Assembly (NCBI GenBank): GCA_028285645.1 | Contig: JANQOV010000026.1 | Location: 1 to 45,771, forward strand | Direction: 5' to 3' | Length of the DNA stretch: 45,771 nt | From: Hyphococcus sp. | Lineage (GTDB): Bacteria; Pseudomonadota; Alphaproteobacteria; Caulobacterales; Parvularculaceae | Shown: positions 19,863-29,058 of the stretch, one piece after another | Layout: each line of letters starts with the position of its first letter | Numbering within the stretch: the first letter of the stretch is position 1 | Translations under genes and position numbers: made by a program | The notes under the pieces: generated by a model | Database searches by the model: none | The model's input: the letters and a program-made list of their open reading frames with translations, nothing else | Told to the model about the DNA's origin: nothing

Positions 19863-21008
19863 TCAATCGTTTGCCTCAATCACACCGCTATCGACGAACC
19901 CATCAATCTCAGCGTCGCCCAGCCCTGCTTCGCTCAATACTTCCCGCGTATCACCGCCCATTTTGGGAATTTCCATCGGTGTTTGGACAGCAGCGTTTGA
20001 AAATCGCGGCGCCGCCGCTGGGTGTACGCGCACGCCATCGTCAATGAGCGCCTGCCGGGCCGCATTATGCGGATGCTGCGCAGCTTCCTCATAGTCGAGC
20101 ACTGGCGTTACGCAAGCATCGGTTCCGTCGAACAATTGCGCCCACTGATCGCGCGGTTTCGACGCAAAGATTGTTTCTAGTTTCGCGTGTTGCGCCGCAT
20201 GCTTTTCCTGGTCGTTCTGATCGCCAAATTCCGACGGATTGATTTCCAGTTTTTCGAGCATGATTGTAAAAAACTTCGGCTCAATGCAGCCTACCGCCAT
20301 GTATTTCTGGTCTGCTGTTTCATAACAACGGTAGTAAGGAACGCCGCCGTCAAGGAGGTTTGATTGCCTTTCGTTTGTCCACAGACCAAACGCTGCAAGT
20401 GACCTCACCAAGTGGATCATGGACGAGACGCCATCGATGATAGATGCATCGACAACCTCGCCTTCACCGGTCTTTTGGGCGCGCAGTAACGCAGCCAGCA
20501 CGCCCACGGCCAAGAACATAGAGCCGCCGCCATAATCGCCAACGACGTTCAGGGGCGGCGGCGGCGGTCCCGCCTTGTCGCCCATGGCGTAAAGCGCGCC
20601 GGTTATCGACAGATAATTAAGATCGTGCCCCGCCATGGAAGACCACGGCCCTTCCTGCCCCCAACCAGTCATGCGCCCATAAACAAGTTTTGGATTGACC
20701 GCAAAGCAATCGTCTGGCCCGACACCTAATCGCTCCGTAACGCCCGGCCGGTTGCCTTCGATCAACGCATCAGCGGTTTTCACAAGATGCAAAATTAGAT
20801 CCGCCGCGCCTTCTTTGCGCAGATCAACGGTAATCGAACGTTTACCGCGAAGGTCAATAGAATCCATACGCGCGCCAGGACGCTCAACAACGATCACTTC
20901 TGCGCCAAGGTCCGACAGAAGCTGCCCACAATAGGGACCAGGCCCGATGCCGGCCAGCTCAATGATGCGATAGCCCTCCAGCGGGCCTTGTTTTTCAGAA
21001 TTTGTCAT
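19863..21008 (-). CDS. CoA-transferase family III protein, alpha-methylacyl-CoA racemase type
   Basis: A 381-residue protein beginning GYRIIELAGIGPGPYCGQLLSDLGAEV, typical of family III CoA transferases and racemases. The catalytic pair of the racemase branch is visible: His128 in AGHDLNYLSITGALYAMG and Asp158 in VVGDYGGGSMFL, as in mycobacterial Mcr and AMACR. It should interconvert (R)- and (S)-2-methylacyl-CoA, which lets methyl-branched acids enter beta-oxidation. It follows the FAD reductase with an 8-nt gap and is probably cotranscribed. A transferase role is possible but less likely given these residues. Confidence 0.9.
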   Translation of the reverse strand: MTNSEKQGPLEGYRIIELAGIGPGPYCGQLLSDLGAEVIVVERPGARMDSIDLRGKRSITVDLRKEGAADLILHLVKTADALIEGNRPGVTERLGVGPDDCFAVNPKLVYGRMTGWGQEGPWSSMAGHDLNYLSITGALYAMGDKAGPPPPPLNVVGDYGGGSMFLAVGVLAALLRAQKTGEGEVVDASIIDGVSSMIHLVRSLAAFGLWTNERQSNLLDGGVPYYRCYETADQKYMAVGCIEPKFFTIMLEKLEINPSEFGDQNDQEKHAAQHAKLETIFASKPRDQWAQLFDGTDACVTPVLDYEEAAQHPHNAARQALIDDGVRVHPAAAPRFSNAAVQTPMEIPKMGGDTREVLSEAGLGDAEIDGFVDSGVIEAND

Positions 21009-21016
21009 TTCTGCGC

Positions 21017-22237
21017 CTACACAAGAGATTTCAAATCGACGGTGTCATCCGATAGAACTTGCGGATCGATTTCGCGGTTCGCCGCGATCAGCCGCCGGGC
21101 GATCATGTGATCCGCTGGCGCATTGATGGAATCGACCGCCAAAAGTGTATTTCCGCGCATATAAAATACTGAAAATTTCTTTTCCGCCGCATCGCCACGG
21201 ATGATTTCTGCGTCATGGCGACCTGCACAAACGCCGACAGTCTGTAACTTCACATCATACTGGTCGGACCAAAACCATGGCGCTTGGTTATAGGGGACCG
21301 CCTTGCCGCAAATCGCCATGGCGGCGGTTTTGGCTTGCTCAAGCGCGTTGTGGACAGACTCAAGACGCAAAGGCGCGCCAAAATATTCGCTGGGATGCCT
21401 CGTGCAGTCGCCAATAGCGTATATGTTCTCGTCTTTCGTGCGCGTGAAGGCGTCAACGACAATCCCGTCGTCGACTTCAAGCCCGGCCGCTGACGCGATC
21501 TCTGTGTTTGGCGTTATGCCGACACCAACAACGGCGAAGTCGCATGGCAGCAATTCTCCGCCCGCCATGCGGACGCCTTCAATGGTTTTATGGTCGCCAA
21601 CAAAACTGTCGACGGCGGCGTTTAGCTTGATGTCAACGCCATGGTCGCGATGCAACTTCTCGAAGAACTCGGACACGGTCGGACAGGTGACACGCGCCAT
21701 CACACGATCCGCCGCTTCCAGCACAGTCACGTTCAACCCATGTTTTGCGGCGACTGCAGCTACTTCGAGCCCGATATAGCCAGCGCCGACAATGACGAGC
21801 TTTGCACCTTCCTGAAAACGGGTGCGCAACGCATCAATGTCGGCGATCGTGCGCACATAGCCAACCCCCTCAAGGTCAGCGCCAGGAATGGGCAGCTCAC
21901 GCACGCGGGCGCCCGTCGCCAGCACAAGCTTGCTATAAGGAAGGTCGGTTCCGTCGCTTAGTTTGATCGCCTGGCCATTACAGTCGATACTCAAGCCGCG
22001 AACGCCCAGTTTCAGGTCAATTTCTTCTTTCTCATAAAACGCCGGCGGCTTTACAAACAGGCGCTCCGCCGCGAGATCGCCAGCCAGATAGGCCTTTGAC
22101 AAAGGCGGTCTCTGATATGGCGGCGCAACTTCCTCTCCGACGATTACGATCTCTCCTGCCCAGCCATGCTGACGCAAACTGGCGGCGCATTGCCCGGCCC
22201 CATGGCCACCGCCAAGAATTACCACGCGCTCGCTCAT
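21017..22237 (-). CDS. FAD-dependent ferredoxin/rubredoxin-type reductase
   Basis: I chose ATG 22237 (MSERVVILGGGHGAG), with GGGAGA about 9 nt upstream; the frame is open for 24 more codons without family sequence. The 406-residue protein has an FAD loop (VILGGGHGAGQ), PPYQRPPLSKAYL, a second nucleotide loop for NAD(P)H (VIVGAGYIGLEVAA) and the FAD-binding YAIGDCTRHPS. This is the layout of putidaredoxin reductase-type enzymes, which pass electrons from NAD(P)H to a ferredoxin serving P450s or ring hydroxylases. A P450 gene lies about 5.6 kb away, but no ferredoxin gene is in the window. Its real partner is unproven. Confidence 0.9.
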   Translation of the reverse strand: MSERVVILGGGHGAGQCAASLRQHGWAGEIVIVGEEVAPPYQRPPLSKAYLAGDLAAERLFVKPPAFYEKEEIDLKLGVRGLSIDCNGQAIKLSDGTDLPYSKLVLATGARVRELPIPGADLEGVGYVRTIADIDALRTRFQEGAKLVIVGAGYIGLEVAAVAAKHGLNVTVLEAADRVMARVTCPTVSEFFEKLHRDHGVDIKLNAAVDSFVGDHKTIEGVRMAGGELLPCDFAVVGVGITPNTEIASAAGLEVDDGIVVDAFTRTKDENIYAIGDCTRHPSEYFGAPLRLESVHNALEQAKTAAMAICGKAVPYNQAPWFWSDQYDVKLQTVGVCAGRHDAEIIRGDAAEKKFSVFYMRGNTLLAVDSINAPADHMIARRLIAANREIDPQVLSDDTVDLKSLV

Positions 22238-22433
22238 ATCGGCTCTATCTCCCTTCTGTTGATCGCCGACCTCTGAAGGTGACGACAGTTGCCTGTGCGC
22301 TGGCCGCAAGTGTTAGCCGAGACGCCTTTGCCGTGCAAAGGCCGCTGGAGTCGCGGCCAAGCGATCTGCACAAGGGGTTCGATCTCAAGGCGATTTCGGG
22401 CTATGCATGAATTCAGAACGAAGGAGCAACGTG

Positions 22434-23861
22434 ATGCGCGAATTAACGGATTTCTACATCAACGGCGAGTGGACGAAGCCTCACGGTAGCGGACAGCTGG
22501 ACGTCATCAACCCAGCGACAGAAGAATCTTTCGCTAAAATCTCTCTCGGCGACGGGAAGGATGTGGAGGCCGCCGTGCAGGCGGCGCGTGCAGCTTTTGA
22601 AAGCTTCAGCCAGACAACGCGAGAGGAACGTCTGGCTTTGTTGGAAAAGATTGTCGAAGTCTATCAGACGCGCTTTGGCGATCTTGCAGAAGCGATCACA
22701 CTGGAAATGGGCGCCCCAAAAAAACTCGCCGGTGCGGCCCAGGCAGGATCGGGCTTTGCGCATTTCCAGACAACAATCGCAGTATTGAAAGATTTTCCGT
22801 TTGATGAAAAGCGCGGTAATTTTGATCTTGTCAAAGAGCCGATCGGTGTTGTCGGACTCATCACGCCATGGAACTGGCCCATCAACCAGATCGCCTGCAA
22901 AGTCGCGCCGGCGCTTGCCGCCGGCTGTACGATGGTGCTGAAGCCATCGGAGATTGCGCCAGTTTCCGCACACATATTCGCAGAAATTCTTGATGCAGCG
23001 GGAACGCCCAAAGGCGTCTTTAACTTGGTCAACGGCACTGGTCCCGAAGTCGGCGCAGCAATTTCCGCGCACCCGGAAGTCGACATGGTTTCGTTTACGG
23101 GCTCTACGCGCGCCGGCGTTGAAGTTGCAAAGAATGCGGCGCCGACGGTTAAACGCGTCGCCCAGGAACTTGGCGGCAAATCAGCTAACATCATTCTTGA
23201 CGATGCAGATTTGCAGCAAGCTGTTACGCAAGGCGTCATCGCCTGCATGACCAACTCAGGACAATCCTGCAATGCGCCAACACGCATGCTCGTACCGGAA
23301 GCAAAGATGCGAGAGGCCATTGCTGTCGCCAAGGCGTGCGCTGAAGGGATTGCGCCTGGCGCGCCGGACGATGAAGCAACAGCGATCGGCCCCGTCGTCA
23401 GCGATGTACAGTGGAACAAGATACAAGGCTTGATCAACAAAGGCATTGAAGAAGGCGCTGAGGTCATTGCCGGCGGCCCTGGCAAGCCGGAAGGGCTGGA
23501 GCGCGGCTACTATGTCAGGCCGACGGTGTTCGCCAATGTTTCGAACGATATGACGATCGCCCAAGAAGAGGTCTTCGGTCCAGTTCTCACGATTATTCCT
23601 TACAAAACCGAAGACGACGCCGTCGCCATCGCCAATGACACGCCTTATGGCCTGTCAGCCTATGTTTCGAGCGGCGATATCAACCATGCGCGCAAAGTCG
23701 CCAACCGGCTGCGCGCCGGTCAAGTTCATCTCAATGGAGCAAGCGTTGATTTCAACGCACCCTTTGGCGGGTACAAACAATCTGGCAATGGCCGCGAATG
23801 GGGCTCGCTCGGGCTTGAAGAGTTTTTGGAAACAAAAGCCATTCTGCGGCCCGCAGAATGA
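22434..23861 (+). CDS. NAD(P)-dependent aldehyde dehydrogenase
   Basis: A 475-residue protein starting at ATG 22434, about 8 nt after AAGGAG (GTG 22431 also possible). Catalytic residues are visible: Asn147 in TPWNWP, Glu245 in ELGGKS and nucleophile Cys279 in SGQSCNAPTR. The coenzyme-binding FTGSTRAG block is present. It oxidises aldehydes to acids. It diverges from the FAD reductase and racemase across 196 bp, and lies in the same neighbourhood as the P450, so a fatty or terpenoid aldehyde is a reasonable but unproven substrate. Confidence 0.93.
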   Translation: MRELTDFYINGEWTKPHGSGQLDVINPATEESFAKISLGDGKDVEAAVQAARAAFESFSQTTREERLALLEKIVEVYQTRFGDLAEAITLEMGAPKKLAGAAQAGSGFAHFQTTIAVLKDFPFDEKRGNFDLVKEPIGVVGLITPWNWPINQIACKVAPALAAGCTMVLKPSEIAPVSAHIFAEILDAAGTPKGVFNLVNGTGPEVGAAISAHPEVDMVSFTGSTRAGVEVAKNAAPTVKRVAQELGGKSANIILDDADLQQAVTQGVIACMTNSGQSCNAPTRMLVPEAKMREAIAVAKACAEGIAPGAPDDEATAIGPVVSDVQWNKIQGLINKGIEEGAEVIAGGPGKPEGLERGYYVRPTVFANVSNDMTIAQEEVFGPVLTIIPYKTEDDAVAIANDTPYGLSAYVSSGDINHARKVANRLRAGQVHLNGASVDFNAPFGGYKQSGNGREWGSLGLEEFLETKAILRPAE

Positions 23862-23925
23862 CAACCAAAGCTGCAACACGGATTCATCTATCATCACCAA
23901 CAAAAATCAACCGGGACGGACTTTA

Positions 23926-25860
23926 ATGAAAAATGTGATCACGGGGTTGCTGGCAGGCTTGATAGTGTTGACACCCGCCTTAGCACAGCAAAACCCGGAC
24001 AAACTTTTATGGGGCGACACGCATCTTCACACGAACTTATCAGTCGATGCTTATTTCCTGGGCAACCGCTCTGCGACTGCCGACACGGCGTACCGCTTCG
24101 CAAAAGGGCAAGCCGTTGTGCATCCCTATACCCGCGCGAAGGTGCAAATAGAAACGCCACTCGATTTCCTGTCGGTGACTGACCATGCAGAAATGCTAGG
24201 CGTACCCTATAGTTTGCTGACGCTCAAAGACCCTCGCCTTGCAAACACCCGGCTTGGCAAACAGTTGATTGACCTTGCGATGGCGGGCCGCGGCGAAGAC
24301 GCCTTTGGAATGTTTATCCTTGGCATCAACACGGTGGGTATCGAAGAAGAAAAGCGTCCGCCGAAAGTTGGCCTGCTCACCGCTTTGCGTTGGCGCATTG
24401 CAGATTTGTTTTCCGCGCCTGATGAGCGCGCCCGCGCATATCGCTGGATTGCATCAGATCCCACCCTTCTTGACGATCTAGATCAGGTGGAGATCATGAC
24501 GGCCCATTGGAAAGCCAATATAGCTGCGGCTGAACGTCATAACGATCCCGGAAAATTTACAACGCTCATTGGCTGGGAATACACGCCGACGCCTGGCGGC
24601 GCCAATCTTCACCGCGTCATCATGACGCCATCGGGAAAAGACAAAGCAGAGCAGTTCTTTCCGTTTTCATCCAACGACAGCCCCAATCCCGAAGATTTAT
24701 GGAATTGGCTCGGGGAGACAAAAAGCAAAACAGGGGCGGACTTCGTTTCCATTCCTCACAATTCCAATATCTCCAAAGGCAAAATGTTTGCGCGCACCAA
24801 CACTGCGGGCGAACCAATTGACGAAGGCTATGCCCGCTTGCGCGCTTCTTGGGAGCCTGTCGCTGAAATGACGCAAATTAAGGGCACCTCAGAAACGCAC
24901 CCTTTATTGTCGCCAGATGATGAGTTCGCGGGGTTTGAGTTTTTTAACCGCCTCATTGAATTTCGCGAAGACGAACAGCGAGAGCCGACTGTCGATGAGG
25001 CTGATTATGTGCGGTCCGCCCTCAAAACCGGTCTGGAGATCGAAAACCAGATTGGCGTTAATCCCTATAAGCTCGGGATGATCGGCGCGACGGACAGCCA
25101 TTCTGGCCTAGCGTCCGCAGAAGAAAACAACTTTCACGGAAAGTTCGCGCTTGATTCCATCCCGGAAAACAAAGCTGAAGTTGTAATGGACCTGCCCGGT
25201 TGGGAGATGTCTGCGTCAGGCCTTGCGGCAGTATGGACGCGGGAAAATACGCGTGAAGAGATCGTCGCGAGTTTCAAGCGACGGGAAGTTTACGGCACGA
25301 CCGGCCCGCGCATCGCCGTGCGCTTCTTCGGCGGATACGGATTTGAAACCGCCGACCTTGGCGCGCGCAATCTCGCCAGTCCGGGCTACGCCAAGGGCGT
25401 GCCTATGGGCGGCGATTTAAGGGCCGCCAGAGGCGAGGCGCCTTCCTTCTTGATGCAGGCGGTGAAAGACCCCAGGGGCGCCAATCTCGATCGTATACAG
25501 ATTGTCAAAGGTTGGCTCAACACAGACGGCAAAGCGCAGGAAAAAGTGTTTGACGTCGTTTGGTCGGGCGATCGCCAGCGCGGCGCCGACGGCAAAATTC
25601 CCCCAGTCGGCGACAGCGTAGACCACGCCACGGGGCTTTATGACAACTCTATCGGCGCGCCGGAACTTGTTTCGGTTTGGCAAGACCCCGAATTCGACCC
25701 GGAAGCGCGCGCATTTTATTATCTGCGCGTCTTACAGATTCCAACGCCGCGCAACTCGCTCTATGACTCTATAGCCTTGAGGGAAGACCCGCCGGAAGGA
25801 TATGCGGAGGTCATTCAGGAGCGGGCTTATACGTCACCCATTTGGTACACGCCGCAGTAA
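23926..25860 (+). CDS. Secreted DUF3604 protein with PHP-like metal site
   Basis: The frame is open from far upstream inside the aldehyde dehydrogenase gene, but ATG 23926 gives a clear signal peptide (residues 1-20, cut after ALA). The mature protein (about 624 residues) has the DUF3604 layout. Metal-binding motifs like those of PHP phosphoesterases are visible: H33-x-H35 (GDTHLHTNLS), D86-H87-x-E89 (VTDHAE), E218 (GWEYT), H278 (IPHNSN) and D390-x-H392 (GATDSHSG). I infer a periplasmic metal-dependent hydrolase; the substrate is unknown. Parvulin and HupE/UreJ genes follow closely. Confidence 0.88.
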   Translation: MKNVITGLLAGLIVLTPALAQQNPDKLLWGDTHLHTNLSVDAYFLGNRSATADTAYRFAKGQAVVHPYTRAKVQIETPLDFLSVTDHAEMLGVPYSLLTLKDPRLANTRLGKQLIDLAMAGRGEDAFGMFILGINTVGIEEEKRPPKVGLLTALRWRIADLFSAPDERARAYRWIASDPTLLDDLDQVEIMTAHWKANIAAAERHNDPGKFTTLIGWEYTPTPGGANLHRVIMTPSGKDKAEQFFPFSSNDSPNPEDLWNWLGETKSKTGADFVSIPHNSNISKGKMFARTNTAGEPIDEGYARLRASWEPVAEMTQIKGTSETHPLLSPDDEFAGFEFFNRLIEFREDEQREPTVDEADYVRSALKTGLEIENQIGVNPYKLGMIGATDSHSGLASAEENNFHGKFALDSIPENKAEVVMDLPGWEMSASGLAAVWTRENTREEIVASFKRREVYGTTGPRIAVRFFGGYGFETADLGARNLASPGYAKGVPMGGDLRAARGEAPSFLMQAVKDPRGANLDRIQIVKGWLNTDGKAQEKVFDVVWSGDRQRGADGKIPPVGDSVDHATGLYDNSIGAPELVSVWQDPEFDPEARAFYYLRVLQIPTPRNSLYDSIALREDPPEGYAEVIQERAYTSPIWYTPQ

Positions 25861-25866
25861 CAAGCG

Positions 25867-26775
25867 ATGATGACCCGCGCAGCCAAGGTTCTCAGAGATC
25901 CCTTGCTACATTTTCTGGGTGCAGGATTGGCTTTGTTCTTGGGGTTGACGGTTATCGCCCCCGAGGAAACAGAGGATCGTATTGTTGTCGATCGCGAAGC
26001 GTTGGTCGGCTTTGTGCAATATCGGTCAAAAGCATTCGAACCCGACGTCGCCGCATCCATGCTCGATCAAATGAATGTAGAAGATCTACGCCGGTTGACT
26101 GACGACTACATCCGCGAAGAAGCGCTTTATCGTGAAGCAGTGAAACTCGGCTTTCAGGAAAGCGACTATGTGATCCGCCAGCGCATGGTGCAAAAACTTG
26201 AGTTCATGGCGGAGACAGCGGCGTCGCCTGCGACGCCCGATGACGCTGAAGTCGCTGCTTATTTTGATGCGCACAAATCTGACTACGCCATACCATCTGG
26301 CGCCACCTTCACCCATGTCTTCATTTCGCCAGACGGCAAAGATAAAACCGCCCTAGCGCATGCTGCGCGAGAAATGTTGACACAGCTTCGCGCTGAACAA
26401 GCATCATTCGAAGACGCCACTCGTTATGGCGACCGATTTTTGTTTCATACGAATTATGTTGAGCGCACCCGTGCCTATATACATAGCCAATTGGGCGATA
26501 AAGCAACCGACACGATCTTTGCCGTTGAAACTCCGCTAAATGAGTGGGTCGGCCCTGTCTATTCAACACACGGCGCGCATCTGTTGTATATCACTGCGCG
26601 CACGCCTTTGCGCTTACCGTCATTGTCAGAAATCGAAACGACCATAAAAGAAGATATGATGCGTGCAAAAAAACGCGCGCAGACCGATGAATTCATCAAC
26701 GATATTGTCAACAATTACAGCGTATCGAACAAGCTTGCGCAACCGACGACGCGTACAAAGCAGAACAAGCCATGA
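25867..26775 (+). CDS. Membrane-anchored peptidyl-prolyl isomerase (parvulin type)
   Basis: A 302-residue protein with one N-terminal membrane segment (about 13-31) and no cleavage site, so it is probably anchored with its bulk in the periplasm. Residues about 35-120 are a helical SurA/PpiD-like chaperone region (LTDDYIREEALYREAVKLGF). Residues about 125-255 contain a divergent PpiC-like rotamase domain (YAIPSGATFTHVFIS, WVGPVYSTHGAHLLYIT). It starts 6 nt after the DUF3604 stop and overlaps the next gene by ATGA. It may help fold the secreted DUF3604 protein or its partner. Catalytic activity is uncertain because the domain is divergent. Confidence 0.82.
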   Translation: MMTRAAKVLRDPLLHFLGAGLALFLGLTVIAPEETEDRIVVDREALVGFVQYRSKAFEPDVAASMLDQMNVEDLRRLTDDYIREEALYREAVKLGFQESDYVIRQRMVQKLEFMAETAASPATPDDAEVAAYFDAHKSDYAIPSGATFTHVFISPDGKDKTALAHAAREMLTQLRAEQASFEDATRYGDRFLFHTNYVERTRAYIHSQLGDKATDTIFAVETPLNEWVGPVYSTHGAHLLYITARTPLRLPSLSEIETTIKEDMMRAKKRAQTDEFINDIVNNYSVSNKLAQPTTRTKQNKP

Positions 26776-27773
26776 CGTTGCGCCGTATCGCCATTGCTGT
26801 TGCAGCAATCTGCTGGGCGGGCTTTTGGGCAGGCGCCGCAGCCGCCCATGATACACGGCCGCTCTTTATTGAAATCACAGAAGACAACGCCGGCCATGTT
26901 CAGTTGTCATGGGCCGCCCCGCAATCGCTGCAGGCGGCGCAAGCGCCGCTTGTTTCCCTGCAAGGGTGCGCCGGCGTGCAGACTGCGGGCGCCAACCGTC
27001 ATCTGTACGGTCGGTCCGCTTATCGATGCGCTGATGGCCTCTCGCAAGCAAGCGTCGCGATTGCCTACCCGCTTTATAATCCATCGATTTCTTCGCTTGT
27101 GCGCGTTACCTTCGCGACCGGCGAAACGCGCTCAGCCGTGCTTGATCCGTCCGAAACAATATGGCGCATTCCGCAGCACGAGGACTTTGCAAGCGTTGCA
27201 CAAACATATCTGCGCATAGGCGTTGAGCATATCATCGGCGGCATCGATCATTTGCTGTTTCTTGCAGCCCTACTTTATATCGCGCGCACGCCGCGACGGG
27301 TGCTGATCACTGTGACTGGATTTACCCTTGCTCATTCGTTGACCATATTTCTTGTAGCGCTGAACATCGTGCAGGTCTCTGTCCCGGCGGTGGAAACCGT
27401 CATCGCGCTTTCGATCGTATTTCTGGCTGCAGAAATCGCCCGCAATAACCGCGAGACGCTAGCCTGGCGCAGGCCCATTCTTGTCGCCGCCGGCTTTGGT
27501 CTTGTACATGGCGCGGGTTTCGCCGCAGCGCTTTCAGAAATTGGTTTGCCGCAAACGGAAAAACTAAGTGCACTGTTATTTTTCAATATCGGCGTTGAAA
27601 TCGGACAACTCGCTATTGTACTGGCGGTGTTTTGCGCCGGTTGGGCGATCAATGCCGCCACATCGCGCGCTGTACCTATTGACCATCGACCTGTTCGCCT
27701 GGCTTTCAGCTACGGGCTTGGGATCATCGCCGCATTGTGGTTCATTGAACGCTTCGCAAGCGCCCTCGCCTGA
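26772..27773 (+). CDS. HupE/UreJ-type membrane protein
   Basis: A 333-residue protein with a signal peptide (1-26), an extracytoplasmic domain (about 27-150) containing four cysteines or nearby histidines, and then six or so membrane helices from about 155. Helix motifs match the HupE/UreJ_2 family: GVEHIIGGIDHLLFLAAL, TLAHSLTIFL, VHGAGFAAAL and FFNIGVEIGQLA. Histidine-rich helices like these bind metal in nickel/cobalt permeases of the HupE/UreJ group. No hydrogenase or urease gene is nearby, so the metal and purpose are open. It is translationally coupled to the parvulin gene. Confidence 0.85.
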   Translation: MTLRRIAIAVAAICWAGFWAGAAAAHDTRPLFIEITEDNAGHVQLSWAAPQSLQAAQAPLVSLQGCAGVQTAGANRHLYGRSAYRCADGLSQASVAIAYPLYNPSISSLVRVTFATGETRSAVLDPSETIWRIPQHEDFASVAQTYLRIGVEHIIGGIDHLLFLAALLYIARTPRRVLITVTGFTLAHSLTIFLVALNIVQVSVPAVETVIALSIVFLAAEIARNNRETLAWRRPILVAAGFGLVHGAGFAAALSEIGLPQTEKLSALLFFNIGVEIGQLAIVLAVFCAGWAINAATSRAVPIDHRPVRLAFSYGLGIIAALWFIERFASALA

Positions 27774-27793
27774 CCCAATACCAAAGGAATTTT

Positions 27794-29035
27794 ATGCCGC
27801 CCGATGCGCCTTCTCCCACAGCGCCGCTTGACGACTTCGATGTCGCAAACATTGTGCTCTGGGAAAATGAACGCTACTGGCCGTTTTTTGAGCGCTTGCG
27901 CCGGGAAGATCCTGTGCATTATTGCAGAGGCAGCGCCTATGGAGCCTATTGGTCTGTTGTCACGCATCAGGACATCTTGACCGTCGAAACAAACCATCAA
28001 GCCTATTCTTCGGCAAGCCAATATGGCGGCGTCATCATTCATGACGCTATCGCGGTGCGCTTCGCCAACCAGACCCTTGAAGGCATGATCACCATGGACC
28101 CGCCGCGCCATGGCGAACACCGCAGCGCTGTGTCGGGCATTGTGGCGCGGCCCAACCTTGAGCATTTCGAAAAAGTTATCCGCGCGCGCACTACAGCTGT
28201 CTTGGACGCCCTGCCGGTGGGAGAGGAATTCGACTGGGTCCCGGCGGTCTCCATCGAATTGACAACGCAAATGCTTGCAACGCTATTTGATTTTCCGTTC
28301 GAGGACCGACACCTGCTGACCCGCTGGTCGAACGTGGCGACGACCGAGCCGGGCCTTGGCGTCGTTGCAACAGAAGAAGAACGCATCCGGGAAATGAAGG
28401 ACTGCCTGTTTTATTTCACACGGCTCTGGCGCAAACGCAGGAAACAACCAGGCGCCTTCGATTTTCTATCCATGCTGTCGCAAAACCCAGCCACAGCATC
28501 GATGCAGCCAATGAACTTTCTCGGCAACATCCTGGTGCTGATCGTCGGCGGCAATGACACGACACGCAATTCTATGACCGGCGCTGTCTGCGCCTTCGAT
28601 CAATATCCACAGGAACTTAAAAAACTAAAATCTGACCCGGCGCTCATGGAAAACGCGGTCTCGGAGATTATCCGCTGGCAAACGCCAATCTCTCACATGC
28701 GCAGAACCGCGCTTGCGGATACGGAGCTCGGCGGCAAGTCCATCAAACAAGGCGACAAGGTCGTCATGTGGTACATATCCGGCAATCGCGACGAGAAGGT
28801 GTTTGAAGATCCGGAACGCTTCAACATTGAACGCGAAAATGTTCGTCGTCATTTGTCCTTTGGCGGCGGCATTCATCGATGCATGGGGCGGCGCCTTGCG
28901 GAGTTGCAACTCAAAATCCTCTGGGAGGAGATCTTGAACCGCTGGTCACGCATAGAAGTCGCTGGCGATCCAGTCCGCATCCGATCAAATTTCGTGCACG
29001 GTTATGAGAGTCTGCCAGTACGCATCATCCCTTAG
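27794..29035 (+). CDS. Cytochrome P450, CYP153-like
   Basis: A 413-residue soluble P450 with AAGGA 8 nt before ATG 27794. Landmarks: I-helix oxygen-activation motif GGNDTTRNS, K-helix SEIIRWQTPISHMRRTA, and haem loop FGGGIHRCMGRRLAE with axial Cys363. From memory, segments such as IRWQTP.SHMRRTA, GDKVVMWY.SGNRDE and SIELTTQMLATLFDFPFEDR closely resemble CYP153 alkane and fatty-acid terminal hydroxylases. CYP153 enzymes need a ferredoxin and a ferredoxin reductase; a suitable reductase lies at 21017-22237. Family assignment is good, exact substrate unknown. Confidence 0.9.
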   Translation: MPPDAPSPTAPLDDFDVANIVLWENERYWPFFERLRREDPVHYCRGSAYGAYWSVVTHQDILTVETNHQAYSSASQYGGVIIHDAIAVRFANQTLEGMITMDPPRHGEHRSAVSGIVARPNLEHFEKVIRARTTAVLDALPVGEEFDWVPAVSIELTTQMLATLFDFPFEDRHLLTRWSNVATTEPGLGVVATEEERIREMKDCLFYFTRLWRKRRKQPGAFDFLSMLSQNPATASMQPMNFLGNILVLIVGGNDTTRNSMTGAVCAFDQYPQELKKLKSDPALMENAVSEIIRWQTPISHMRRTALADTELGGKSIKQGDKVVMWYISGNRDEKVFEDPERFNIERENVRRHLSFGGGIHRCMGRRLAELQLKILWEEILNRWSRIEVAGDPVRIRSNFVHGYESLPVRIIP

Positions 29036-29058
29036 GCAAGCACCCTGGGTGGAGCCGG

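Noticed and set aside
27710-28270. 186-codon minus-strand ORF inside the P450 gene
   Set aside because: Antisense shadow of a clear P450 with intact motifs; no ribosome site or independent support.
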